DNA of 53,268 nucleotides from an uncultured Eubacteriales bacterium (GCA_934486455.1 CAKSPR010000005.1:1-53268); one strand, 5' to 3'. Counted from the first letter of the stretch, positions 7,392 to 15,957 are shown. The notes: a model not told the origin generated them from the sequence alone. Made by a program: numbers and translations.

Positions 7392-8876
7392 ATGTCGAAA
7401 AATATATTACAGATGAAAAATATCTCGAAGTTTTTCCCGGGCGTAAGAGCGTTAAGTAATGTGGATTTTACGGTCACCGCCGGAGAGATACATGGACTTA
7501 TCGGCGAAAACGGAGCCGGAAAAAGTACATTAATGAAAGTTCTTATGGGGTTATATAAGGCGGATGAGGGAAAAATCTTTTTTAAAGACAAATCGGTAAA
7601 TATTACATCACCGAGCCTTGCGACATCTATCGGAATTGGGATGGTGCCGCAGGAATTAAATCTTAATCCGTATGTTTCGGCAGCGGAGAATATTTTCCTG
7701 GGAAACGAAATAAAAAACAAACTGGGCAAAATCGACTGGAAAAAAATCAAATCGGAATCCGTTAAAATACTGAAGACAATCGGAAGCGACGTCGATCCGA
7801 ACGCAATTGTTGAAAACCTAAGCGTTGCACAGCAGCAGCTTATACAGATTGCAAGATTATTGGCTACGGGAGCGGATTTGCTGATTTTTGACGAACCGAC
7901 CGCCTCGCTTACAATTACCGAAACAGAGTTTCTGCTTAAACTCATGAAAAAGCTCAAGGAGCAGGGTAAAACACTGATTTTTATTACCCACCGTCTGCAG
8001 GAGCTTTTATCAACTACCGACAGGATTACCGTTATGCGTGACGGTCATGTCGTAAATGTATGCGAGACAAAGGATATTACAATCGACTCCTTGATCGAGG
8101 ATATGGCCGGCAAAAAAATTGCCAAGCTTGAACGCGTAAACAGGGAGTGCAGCGACGAAACTGTTCTTAAAGTTGAAAATTTCAGCAGAGGCCGAGAGTT
8201 CAGCAATGTTTCGTTTGAGGTCAAAAAAGGTGAAATTTTCGGTTTGGGCGGACTTATAGGAGCGGGAAGGACCGAATTGATGAATGCTGTCTTCGGTCTG
8301 ACGAAAGTCACTGAGGGAAAAGTATATTTTAACGAAAAGGAAGTTAAAATTAAAAATCCGAAGCAGGCAATTAAGTTGGGAATCGGATATGTTCCCGAGG
8401 AGCGCAGGCATCATGCTATTTTCCCGATACTTTCGGTGCGCGAAAACAGTGTCATCAGTGTTTATGACCGCCTTTTCAAGGCCTTGAAAATCAATTATAA
8501 AGAAGCGGAAAAAATCACAAACGAATACATTGAAAAGCTCAAAATAAAGACGCCGAGTTCATCAACACCTATTCAAAGTTTATCGGGTGGAAACCAGCAA
8601 AAGGTGATTTTGGCGAGATGGCTTGCAAGAAATGCTCAGCTTCTTATTCTTGACGAGCCGACACGGGGAATTGATGTTAATGCGAAAACGGAAATTTATC
8701 AGTTGATACGTTCGCTCTCCGAAATGGGAGTAACCATTATAGTTGTATCTTCTGAACACGAGGAGCTTTTGTTGCTTACCGACCGTATAATGATTATGCA
8801 TGAGGGCAAGGTAAAAGGCATTCACAACACAAAAGATCTTGAGCAACAGGACATTCTCGAGATTGCATTAAAATAG
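7392..8876 (+). CDS. Sugar ABC transporter ATP-binding protein, RbsA type
   Basis: This 494-residue protein has two fused ABC domains, the hallmark of the RbsA/MglA class. The first half has Walker A GENGAGKST at residues 38-46, a signature region around NLSVAQQQL, and Walker B LLIFDEPTA. The second half has a degenerate Walker A, GLIGAGRTE, then SLSGGNQQKV as signature and LLILDEPTRGIDV as Walker B. Loss of a proper second Walker A is normal in this family. It drives uptake with the permease encoded 12 bp downstream and the lipoprotein upstream. GGAGGAAAC before the ATG is a good ribosome-binding site. Confidence 0.95.
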   Translation: MSKNILQMKNISKFFPGVRALSNVDFTVTAGEIHGLIGENGAGKSTLMKVLMGLYKADEGKIFFKDKSVNITSPSLATSIGIGMVPQELNLNPYVSAAENIFLGNEIKNKLGKIDWKKIKSESVKILKTIGSDVDPNAIVENLSVAQQQLIQIARLLATGADLLIFDEPTASLTITETEFLLKLMKKLKEQGKTLIFITHRLQELLSTTDRITVMRDGHVVNVCETKDITIDSLIEDMAGKKIAKLERVNRECSDETVLKVENFSRGREFSNVSFEVKKGEIFGLGGLIGAGRTELMNAVFGLTKVTEGKVYFNEKEVKIKNPKQAIKLGIGYVPEERRHHAIFPILSVRENSVISVYDRLFKALKINYKEAEKITNEYIEKLKIKTPSSSTPIQSLSGGNQQKVILARWLARNAQLLILDEPTRGIDVNAKTEIYQLIRSLSEMGVTIIVVSSEHEELLLLTDRIMIMHEGKVKGIHNTKDLEQQDILEIALK

Positions 8877-8888
8877 GAGGAGCTATAA

Positions 8889-9872
8889 ATGGAAATCAAG
8901 AACAAGACACTTCAAAAGAAGAAATTCAGTATATTGGATATTCCGACTGCAGGTATGATTTTTGTGGTTTTAATACTACTCTGCACAATACTCGGGCTTG
9001 TAAAGCCTTCGTTTGTATCGGCGTATAACATTTCAACAATGGCGAGAAACCTTTCGTTTACAACAATTGTTGCATTCGGCCAGACACTGGTCCTTCTGAC
9101 CGGAGGAATTGACCTGTCGGTTGCCGGTATCGCTGCAATGTCGGGAATTGTTTCGGCAAAGCTTATGGTCGATCATGGAATAGATCCCTATCTTGTTATT
9201 TTTGCGGTTTGCCTTCTTTGCTTTGCCTGCGGCATTCTCAACGGAATTCTTATAACCAAAATGAAGATGGTTCCGTTTGTCGTAACGCTGGCATCGGGCA
9301 GTATATTTACAGGTATCGTTTATGTTATTACCAAGGGCTCTCCGATTATGAATATACCGGAAAAGGCCACAAAGCTCGGTCAGGGTATGCTTTTTGATAC
9401 CATACCGTATCCTGCCATTGTACTTATAATTTTAACGGCCGTGCTTCTTTATGTGCTTAAATTTTCTCCCTTCGGCAGATATATTTATGCGGTCGGAGGA
9501 AATGAAAACGCAGCTTCTATCGCCGGAATCAAGGTTAATTTGGTAACCATTATGGTTTACGGATTGTCCTCTGCCATGGCTGCTGTCGCGGGTATTTTAA
9601 TGGTTTGCCGTTTGGGCACCGCACAGCCGACGGTCGGAGCCGACTGGGTAATGCCTTCGGTAACGGCGGCCTGTATCGGCGGAACCTCACTGGCCGGCGG
9701 TCGCGGCGGAATTATCGGCACAATCGTGGGCGGTATATTTATGACGGTTATTAAAAATGCCATTGTTGTTACCGAGGTTTCAACCTATTGGGAACAGGTT
9801 GTTACCGGTATCGTAATACTTATTGCAATTGCTATCGACCGTATCAAATATATGCGTACGACGGGAAAATAA
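8889..9872 (+). CDS. Sugar ABC transporter permease, RbsC type
   Basis: This 327-residue integral membrane protein has eight to ten hydrophobic segments and belongs to the BPD_transp_2/RbsC family. Two conserved blocks are visible: LTGGIDLSVAGIAAMSG in the N-terminal half and GGTSLAGGRGGIIGTIVGG near the C terminus. It forms the membrane channel of the importer. AGGAGG precedes the ATG by six bases. No second permease gene is present, as usual for RbsC-type systems where the permease works as a homodimer. Confidence 0.94.
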   Translation: MEIKNKTLQKKKFSILDIPTAGMIFVVLILLCTILGLVKPSFVSAYNISTMARNLSFTTIVAFGQTLVLLTGGIDLSVAGIAAMSGIVSAKLMVDHGIDPYLVIFAVCLLCFACGILNGILITKMKMVPFVVTLASGSIFTGIVYVITKGSPIMNIPEKATKLGQGMLFDTIPYPAIVLIILTAVLLYVLKFSPFGRYIYAVGGNENAASIAGIKVNLVTIMVYGLSSAMAAVAGILMVCRLGTAQPTVGADWVMPSVTAACIGGTSLAGGRGGIIGTIVGGIFMTVIKNAIVVTEVSTYWEQVVTGIVILIAIAIDRIKYMRTTGK

Positions 9873-9908
9873 TTTGTTAATGAAAAAATACAGACAGGAG
9901 CGTTAAAA

Positions 9909-10598
9909 ATGAAAGTTGATTTTAATAAAGTTGTGGAATTAAGCCATGATATGCTGCCGGGAAAGGAGCCCTTTGATTTAAAGGTACATTTGTTTGATGT
10001 TGACGAGCTCGGTGAGCGCGGCGAGCCCCACAGCCCCGATGTATGGTATGTGGCGGCAGATGTTTCCTTTTCTACTCATTGCGGAACGCATATCGAGTTC
10101 CCTCTTCATCATTGGAAGGACGGAGACGACGCCATGACCTACCCTCTTGAGAACATGATCGGTGAAGCTTGTGTTCTGGATTTTACCGATAAAAAAGCCG
10201 GAGACAGCATTTCCTTAGAGGAAATCAAGGCCAAGGCCGACGAAATCAAGGAGGGGGATATGGTTTTTATCCGCACCGATCTTGACAGCAAGTGGCGCAC
10301 AGACGACTGGGAGCCGTTCCCGTTCTTTGAGTGTGATGCTCTTGAATGGCTGCTTGAAAATAAGCATCCGAAGGTTGTGGGCTCCGATGCGACTTCTATC
10401 GAAAACCCGCATGTGGAGGATCAGCCGAATCACACTGCCTGCTTCAGCAGAGGCGTTGCCATTGTTGAATCGCTTACAAATTTAAAAATGATTGAAAACG
10501 GCAGAGCTTTGGTCTTTATTCTTCCCCTTAAAATAAAAGGAATAGAGGCATGTCCTTCGAGAATTATTGCCGTTAACGACGGCGGGATTACCGTATAG
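9909..10598 (+). CDS. Cyclase-family metal-dependent hydrolase
   Basis: This 229-residue protein belongs to the cyclase/kynurenine formamidase-like family. The metal-binding motif appears as THCGTHIEFPLHHW (about residues 57-70), matching the family pattern HxGTHxDxPxH with Glu in place of the first Asp. Members hydrolyse amides, lactones or cyclic imides using Mn or Zn. It sits between the importer and the isomerase, 36 bp after the permease gene, with AGGAG before the ATG, so it belongs to the operon. In a sugar pathway it could open a lactone or remove an acyl or amide group. No experimental precedent for this exact context is known to me. Confidence 0.8.
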   Translation: MKVDFNKVVELSHDMLPGKEPFDLKVHLFDVDELGERGEPHSPDVWYVAADVSFSTHCGTHIEFPLHHWKDGDDAMTYPLENMIGEACVLDFTDKKAGDSISLEEIKAKADEIKEGDMVFIRTDLDSKWRTDDWEPFPFFECDALEWLLENKHPKVVGSDATSIENPHVEDQPNHTACFSRGVAIVESLTNLKMIENGRALVFILPLKIKGIEACPSRIIAVNDGGITV

Positions 10599-10706
10599 GG
10601 AATTTGCAAAACAAAAAGACGATCCGGCGCAGGGTAAACAAAACGCCGCCGCTTTGTGATTGAAGAAGCGGTCATATCACCGATTGTCGTATCGCCTTAA
10701 TTATAG

Positions 10707-10735
10707 CTGCAATCCGTATTTTCCGGTAATTGCAG
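10707..10735 (+). promoter_or_regulatory. Intergenic inverted repeat
   Basis: CTGCAAT and ATTGCAG are perfect arms 15 bp apart in the 250-bp gap between the cyclase and isomerase genes. The gap holds no gene. The repeat could be a weak hairpin or an operator for an internal promoter; no convincing -10/-35 pair was found. Confidence 0.3.
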
Positions 10736-10847
10736 TATGCATTTCCCCCTAAAACATCCATTTAAACTTTATAAGAAAGGCAGTCATCTGTCTGCGCTCC
10801 TTTTTTGCTGCTTGTGCGGATGAAATATGACTGTACGGTTGATTGTT

Positions 10848-11741
10848 ATGAAACTCGGACTCAATTTATCCTTTGCGACCAAAAGATGGCTGCACCCTTC
10901 CGGGCTTGCCAGAATGTGCAGGGAAGATTTTAATGTTGATACGGTGCAGTTTACCCTTGACCTTATCGACCCCTGGTGGCCGGAGGAAAAGCGCGATGAA
11001 ATTGCCGCACAGTATAAAACGGCTTTTGATAAATACGGGGTTAAAATAAAGTCGGTTTTCGGAGGGGTTGCTGCATATACCTATTCGCAGCTTCTCTCTC
11101 CCACAAAAATTCAGCGTGAAATTTCCGTTGAGTTTTTCAAGAGAATGATAGACCTTGCCATTTTGCTCGGGGCGGATGAAATCGGCTCTCCTATCGGCGG
11201 AATGTCTTATGAGGATGCAAAGGATCCTATCGCAGCGGCGGAGCTGTACGAATCTGCAAAGCGCAGTCTTTGCGAGATAGCCGAATACGGTCATCAAAAG
11301 GGACTGCGGCAAATTCTTATAGAAGCAACGCCGCTGGTTACGGAATTCCTCTATACTCCGCAGGCCGCTAAAGCTTTAATGACGGAGCTGGACGGCAAGA
11401 CAAAAATCCCCGTAAGGCTGCTTATTGATTGGGGTCACGCGCTGTTTAATCAGATACCCGGCACAATACCCGACATGGCATATTGGCTGAAAGAATGTGC
11501 TCCGTATGTCGGCGGAATCCATTTGCAGCAAACCGACGGACTGTATGATCGGCATTGGGACTTCACAAAGAAGGGGTTGGTTAATGCCGAGCTTATTAAA
11601 TCGGTTACAAAGGAATGCGGGGCAGACGACATCATTCAATATCTTGAAGTAGTCACAATTTTTGAAGAATTTGATGACAAGGTATATGACGGAATGTTAA
11701 AAACAATGAAATATCTGCACGAAATATTTGACAACAATTAA
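10848..11741 (+). CDS. Sugar isomerase/epimerase, xylose-isomerase-like TIM barrel
   Basis: This 297-residue protein belongs to the AP-endonuclease-2/xylose-isomerase-like TIM-barrel family. Metal-ligand motifs appear in order: IEATPL (Glu), LLIDWGHALF (Asp and His) and YLEVVTIF (Glu), with GIHLQQTDG between the last two. Enzymes of this family interconvert aldoses and ketoses or epimerise ketoses, free or phosphorylated. Start choice is uncertain: ATG 10848 begins the fold directly, while the in-frame ATG 10827 adds seven residues; neither has a strong ribosome-binding site. In a D-apiose pathway this would be the apiose-to-apulose isomerase; in a tetritol pathway, a tetrulose-phosphate isomerase. 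Both roles are inferred from neighbours. Confidence 0.82.
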   Translation: MKLGLNLSFATKRWLHPSGLARMCREDFNVDTVQFTLDLIDPWWPEEKRDEIAAQYKTAFDKYGVKIKSVFGGVAAYTYSQLLSPTKIQREISVEFFKRMIDLAILLGADEIGSPIGGMSYEDAKDPIAAAELYESAKRSLCEIAEYGHQKGLRQILIEATPLVTEFLYTPQAAKALMTELDGKTKIPVRLLIDWGHALFNQIPGTIPDMAYWLKECAPYVGGIHLQQTDGLYDRHWDFTKKGLVNAELIKSVTKECGADDIIQYLEVVTIFEEFDDKVYDGMLKTMKYLHEIFDNN

Positions 11742-11805
11742 AAACAAAGTCTTCATCCGAACAAACCTCTTTAATCGGACCGAAAACTTTTAAGGGAGAA
11801 AACAG

Positions 11806-12645
11806 ATGACAAATTATAAGCTCCTCGAAAAAAAGGCCGCTGAAATCAGAAAGCAGCTTTTGGGTATGATTTTTGAAGGAAAAACCGGCCATACCGGCGG
11901 CTCCCTTTCATGTACGGATATTCTTGTTGCTCTTTTCTATTATAAATTAAGACACAATCCGAAAAATCCTAAATGGGAGCAGAGAGACCGCTTCTTATTA
12001 AGCAAGGGACACAGTGTTGAGGGATATTATTCGGTTCTTGCCGATACGGGATATTTCCCAAAAGAAGAGCTTATGACCTTCAGCAAATTCAAGTCACGCT
12101 TAATAGGACATCCCTGTACAAAGGTTCCCGGCGTTGAGATGTGTACCGGCGCTTTAGGCCACGGCCTGCCGGTCGGCGTTGGGATGGCCATTGCGGCCAA
12201 AAAGCTTAATATAGGGAATAAAATATATGTACTTATGGGCGACGGAGAACAGGCAGAGGGCTCGGTGTGGGAAGCCGCTATGGCAGGTGCAAATTATAAT
12301 CTTGATAATTTGGTTGCAATAGCAGACCGAAATCGGCTGCAAATCAGCGGAAACACCGAGGATGTTATGGCTCTTGAAAATCTTAATGCAAAATGGACGG
12401 CATTTGGCTGGAATGTTCTTGAATGTAACGGAAACGACATTGAAGATCTGTGTAATACATTGGACAAAACCGATGAACAAACCGGAAAACCATATCTGAT
12501 ACTTGCCAACACAACCAAGGGAAAGGGCGTGTCGTTTATGGAAAATGTCGCAAAGTGGCATCACGGAGTACCGTCCGCCGAACAACTGTGTCAGGCATAT
12601 TCAGAGCTTGACAAAACTATAAAGGATCTTGAAAGTTATGAATAA
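11806..12645 (+). CDS. Transketolase, N-terminal subunit (pair 2)
   Basis: This 279-residue protein is the diphosphate-binding half of a second split transketolase. Motifs are TGHTGGSLS, LLSKGHSVEG, PGVEMCTGALGHGL, and MGDGEQAEG followed by DNLVAIADRNRLQ. The C terminus again stops after KGKGVSFME. Compared with pair 1, substrate-facing positions differ (for example GHSVEG versus GHTAPA), which suggests another acceptor or donor. AGGGAGAA lies nine bases before the ATG. The gene overlaps its partner by eight bases, so the two are translationally coupled. Subunit order is N-then-C, opposite to pair 1. Confidence 0.9.
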   Translation: MTNYKLLEKKAAEIRKQLLGMIFEGKTGHTGGSLSCTDILVALFYYKLRHNPKNPKWEQRDRFLLSKGHSVEGYYSVLADTGYFPKEELMTFSKFKSRLIGHPCTKVPGVEMCTGALGHGLPVGVGMAIAAKKLNIGNKIYVLMGDGEQAEGSVWEAAMAGANYNLDNLVAIADRNRLQISGNTEDVMALENLNAKWTAFGWNVLECNGNDIEDLCNTLDKTDEQTGKPYLILANTTKGKGVSFMENVAKWHHGVPSAEQLCQAYSELDKTIKDLESYE

Positions 12646-13570
12646 GATACCATGTAGAAAAAGCTTTACCGAAACAATTCTTGAACTTGCAAAAAAGGAT
12701 AAAAGAATAATTACATTGGCTTCCGATTCAAGAGGCTCCGTAACTCTCGGTGAATTTGCTGACACCTTGCCCGATCAGTTTGTTGAATGCGGAATTGCCG
12801 AACAGGACGCAGTCGGAATTGCCGCAGGCTTAGCAACCTTCGGATTTCTTCCCTTTGTATGTGCTCCTGCCTGTTTCCTTTCGGCCCGCAGCCTTGAACA
12901 GGTCAAGATCGATGTTGCATACAGTCAGACAAATGTAAAGATAATCGGAATAAGCGGCGGAGTAAGTTACGGAGCGCTCGGAATGTCGCATCACTCGCTT
13001 CAGGACATTGCGGTTATGCGTGCTGTTCCGGGAATTGAAATAATGCTTCCGGCCGACGAATATCAAGCGCGCGCCATGACAAAAGCACTTGTAAACCATC
13101 GTGGTGCAGTGTATGTTCGGATGGGCAGAGGTGCAGTCGAAAGCGTGTATTCGGAGGAATACTGTCCCTTTGAAATCGGCAAGGCAAACATTCTTACCGA
13201 GGGTAACGATGCGGTTGTTTTTGCAACAGGAGAAACCGTTGTTCAGAGCTTTAAGGCTGCAATGGAGTTAAAGGGCGCAGGTGTAAACGTGCGTGTTATC
13301 GACATGCATACAATAAAGCCTCTTGACACGGAAACGGTCGTAAATGCCGTTAAAGAATGCAATGCGGTAGTTACGGTCGAAGAACACAGCCTGTACGGCG
13401 GCCTCGGCGAAGCCATTGCCCATACAATGACAGAGAACAATTTGTCAAAGCCCATGAGAATAATCGGACTTCCGGACGAGCCCCTGGTGTCCGGGGATTC
13501 GAAGGAATTATTCCGTTATTACGGGCTTGATTGTGAAGGAATCGGAAAAACAGTTTTATCGCTTGTTTAG
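12638..13570 (+). CDS. Transketolase, C-terminal subunit (pair 2)
   Basis: This 310-residue protein is the partner of the preceding subunit. The GIAEQDAVG motif carries the thiamine-activating glutamate, and SGGVSYGALGMSHHSLQD is the expected loop of the pyrimidine-binding domain. A C-terminal domain with VIDMHTIKPLD and VTVEEHSLYGGLGEA follows. The start is taken at ATG 12638, inside the end of the upstream gene; an in-frame TTG at 12629 is an unlikely alternative. FGGY kinase 2 begins 11 bp after its stop. The EEHS-YGGLG block is close to generic transketolase and DXS C-domains, so no substrate can be read from it. Confidence 0.9.
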   Translation: MNKIPCRKSFTETILELAKKDKRIITLASDSRGSVTLGEFADTLPDQFVECGIAEQDAVGIAAGLATFGFLPFVCAPACFLSARSLEQVKIDVAYSQTNVKIIGISGGVSYGALGMSHHSLQDIAVMRAVPGIEIMLPADEYQARAMTKALVNHRGAVYVRMGRGAVESVYSEEYCPFEIGKANILTEGNDAVVFATGETVVQSFKAAMELKGAGVNVRVIDMHTIKPLDTETVVNAVKECNAVVTVEEHSLYGGLGEAIAHTMTENNLSKPMRIIGLPDEPLVSGDSKELFRYYGLDCEGIGKTVLSLV

Positions 13571-13581
13571 GGATGATTTTT

Positions 13582-15066
13582 ATGAAATATGTTCTTAGTA
13601 TAGATCAAGGTACCTCGGGCACAAAGGTTTTGCTGTTTGATCAAAACGGGGAATTCGTCGACCGTATCAACAAGCCCCACAGTCAGTTTTATCCGCAGCC
13701 GGGATGGGTTGAACAGGACGCTGAGGAGATTTTCAACAATGTTGCCGAGGCAATTGATGAAATAATCACCGTTAACGGGATTAACCTGAATGAAATACAG
13801 GTTGTTTCGATATCAAATCAGCGCGAGACCGTGGTTGTCTGGGACAAGGTCAGCGGCAAGCCGATATACAACGCGATTGTGTGGCAATGCAACAGAGGAA
13901 CGGAGATTTGCGAGAAAATTGCCGACAAGGGTCTGTCAGAGACGATTCTTAATAAAACGGGATTGGTGCTATCCCCTTATTATTCGGCGGCAAAAATCAA
14001 GTGGGTGCTTGACAATGTTGACAAAGCGAGGGAAAAAGCCGATAAGGGTGAATTGCTGTGCGGAACCATAGACAGCTGGCTTATCTATAATCTCACCTGC
14101 GGAGCGGTACACGCAACAGATTACTCAAACGCAAGCCGTACCCAGCTTATGAATATTGAAAAGCTTTGCTGGGATCAAGAGCTGCTTCAGACATTTACGA
14201 TCCCCGGTTCTATGATGCCGAAAATATATCCGTCCGACAAGGTTTTCGGGCATGTTAAGACAACGGTTTTGGCGGGTGCCGATATACCTATTGCGGGTGT
14301 TCTCGGCGATTCTCATGCCGCGCTGTTCGGGCAGAACTGTTTTACCCACGGCATGGCAAAGGTAACCTACGGAACAGGGTCGTCTATTATGATGAATATC
14401 GGCAACTCTCCGTATATCTCAAAAAAAGGACTTGTCACTTCAATCGGCTGGGGCATCGGCGGAAAGGTTGTTTATGTTGCAGAAGGAAACATAAATTGCT
14501 CGGCGGCCACAATAAAATGGCTTGTTGATGATTTGGAGTTAATAGAAAATCCGGCATGCAGCGAGGAAATATCGCAAAGCATTGACAGCAACGACGGGGT
14601 CTATTTTGTCCCGGCCTTTGTGGGACTCGGTACGCCGTATTGGGACAGCGAGGCAACGGCGCTTATTACCGGAATGACCCGAGGTACAAAAAAGGCTCAT
14701 ATCGTGCGTGCCGCCTGCGAGTGCATTGCATATCAGGTTAAGGATGTTGTCGACATTATGGCCGAAGAGGCGGGAGTTTCTTTAAAAGAAATAAGGGTTG
14801 ACGGCGGAGCCAGCCGCAACAAGTTTATAATGCAATTTCAGTCGGACATGCTGTCTGTAAATGTATTGGTCAACTCCCTGGAAGAAATATGCGCAATCGG
14901 AGCGGCATATCTGGGCGGTATAGCAACGGGGCTGTGGAAGGCAGACGAGCTTTCTGAGTTCCGTACAAAAGATATTTATTTTAAACCGAAGATGGACAAA
15001 GAGACGGCCGACAGGTTATATGACGGCTGGAAGATTGCCGTAAAAAGGACATTGCAAAAATATTAG
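13582..15066 (+). CDS. FGGY-family kinase 2 (glycerol kinase-like)
   Basis: This 494-residue kinase looks like glycerol kinase rather than xylulokinase. Motifs are SIDQGTSGTK, SISNQRETVVVW, NAIVWQ, DSWLIYNLT, DYSNASRTQL, GDSHAALFGQ, YGTGSSIMMNIG, FVPAFVGLGTPYWD and RVDGGASRN. True glycerol kinases share these blocks, but so do polyol and tetritol kinases, including erythritol kinase. It follows transketolase pair 2 directly, with an AGGG ribosome-binding site nine bases before ATG 13582; an in-frame ATG at 13573 lies on that site. The locus therefore has two transketolase-kinase modules. A role on glycerol alone is unlikely here, since no glycerol facilitator or glycerol-3-phosphate dehydrogenase is nearby. 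Confidence 0.85.
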   Translation: MKYVLSIDQGTSGTKVLLFDQNGEFVDRINKPHSQFYPQPGWVEQDAEEIFNNVAEAIDEIITVNGINLNEIQVVSISNQRETVVVWDKVSGKPIYNAIVWQCNRGTEICEKIADKGLSETILNKTGLVLSPYYSAAKIKWVLDNVDKAREKADKGELLCGTIDSWLIYNLTCGAVHATDYSNASRTQLMNIEKLCWDQELLQTFTIPGSMMPKIYPSDKVFGHVKTTVLAGADIPIAGVLGDSHAALFGQNCFTHGMAKVTYGTGSSIMMNIGNSPYISKKGLVTSIGWGIGGKVVYVAEGNINCSAATIKWLVDDLELIENPACSEEISQSIDSNDGVYFVPAFVGLGTPYWDSEATALITGMTRGTKKAHIVRAACECIAYQVKDVVDIMAEEAGVSLKEIRVDGGASRNKFIMQFQSDMLSVNVLVNSLEEICAIGAAYLGGIATGLWKADELSEFRTKDIYFKPKMDKETADRLYDGWKIAVKRTLQKY

Positions 15067-15187
15067 ACCGCCGCAAAGGATTATCGGAATAAAAGCTCCG
15101 AGCAGCAAGAAGGCGGGCGGTATTATGCCCTTATCCTCCGAGTCGGTAATGTCGAATTATTAATCTTTAAAGCAGGAGGAACGGAAA

Positions 15188-15649
15188 ATGGTCAAAAAAA
15201 TGGTTGTCGGCTGCGACAATGCCGCCGTAGACCTCAAGAATGTTTTAATAGAGTTTTTAAAAAGCAAAAATGTTGAGGTTGAAAATGTCGGCTGCGACAG
15301 CGCCGACGACCCTACATATTATCCAAATGTCGCCGAAAAGGTCTGCGATAAAATAATTGAGAGCGGACATACAAAAAAAGGACTTTTAGTTTGCGGAACG
15401 GGTATCGGAATGGCAATAACCGCAAATAAGTTCAAGGGTATCAGATCCGCCGTTTGTCACGACAGCTTTTCCGCCGAGCGCTCTGTTTTAAGCAATAACT
15501 GCAATGTTATCTGTATGGGCGAGAGGGTTATCGGGGTCGAGCTGGCGAAAAAGATTTTGGGAGAATGGATAGAACTTGAATTTAAGGACGGAAGCTCCAC
15601 TCCCAAGGTCGAGGCCATTATCAACATTGAACAGCACAACTTAAAATAA
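15188..15649 (+). CDS. RpiB/LacAB-family isomerase lacking ring-opening histidines
   Basis: This 153-residue protein is a clear RpiB/LacA/LacB-family aldose-ketose isomerase. The catalytic cysteine is Cys69 in VCGTGIG, with GCD near the N terminus and CMGERVIG after it. Aligned by eye to E. coli RpiB, two histidines are replaced: His10 by Asn11 and His99, proposed to open the furanose ring, by Ser102 in the segment SVLSNNCN. Enzymes that act on open-chain tetroses, such as erythrose-4-phosphate isomerases and the sulfoerythrose isomerase SqwI, do not need ring opening. I therefore do not call it ribose-5-phosphate isomerase. It is the last gene of the sugar locus, 121 bp after kinase 2, with GCAGGAGG upstream of the ATG. 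Confidence 0.85.
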   Translation: MVKKMVVGCDNAAVDLKNVLIEFLKSKNVEVENVGCDSADDPTYYPNVAEKVCDKIIESGHTKKGLLVCGTGIGMAITANKFKGIRSAVCHDSFSAERSVLSNNCNVICMGERVIGVELAKKILGEWIELEFKDGSSTPKVEAIINIEQHNLK

Positions 15650-15683
15650 CGGCATTTTTTAAAAAACAAACAGTAAGCAAAGA

Positions 15684-15718
15684 AAGCTCCGGCCGGTATT
15701 CGGTCGGAGCTTGAATTT
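15684..15718 (+). terminator. Terminator of sugar catabolic operon
   Basis: AAGCTCCGGCC and GGTCGGAGCTT form an eleven-pair stem with one G-T pair and a seven-base loop. The following GAATTTTC has only a weak T tract. Confidence 0.6.
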
Positions 15719-15773
15719 TCGACGCTGTTTGATACTGTTAAGATAATGAGACAGACGAAACGGTTGTAAGCGC

Positions 15774-15905
15774 GTGCCGTCGAACGGGAAATCTGCAACC
15801 TTTTTGAGTATCGGGATGCAAGGAGGCAGACCGTGCGCCGCCCGACGGGAATTTGACCCTGCCTTTGCACCCTCCAATGAGGCAAAACAGGCCGTGCGCC
15901 GCCCG
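15774..15905 (+). repeat. Degenerate 61-bp direct repeat
   Basis: CCGTGCGCCGCCCG occurs at 15831-15844 and again at 15892-15905, with related flanks (ACGGGAA and GAGGCA words recur). It lies between the operon terminator and the tRNA gene, in a stretch with no gene. Two copies are too few and too diverged for a CRISPR array. Its origin is unclear. Confidence 0.45.
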
Positions 15906-15919
15906 CAAAAGAGCAAAGA

Positions 15920-15953
15920 AAAAGCTCTGAAACCCGGCGGCTTCAGAGCTTTT
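15920..15953 (-). terminator. Terminator of tRNA-Trp
   Basis: On the minus strand AAAAGCTCTGAA and TTCAGAGCTTTT pair around a ten-base GC-rich loop and end in a T run, just downstream of the tRNA 3' end. Confidence 0.75.
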
Positions 15954-15957
15954 CCGA

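Noticed and set aside
1983..15649. Plain ribose or xylose utilisation locus
   Set aside because: It would not explain two divergent split transketolases, two kinases, the RpiB-like enzyme without ring-opening histidines, or the cyclase-family gene. It is not fully excluded.
15774..15905. Possible CRISPR array or attachment site near tRNA-Trp
   Set aside because: Only two copies of a 14-bp core, diverged flanks, no cas genes, no integrase and no duplication of the tRNA 3' end.
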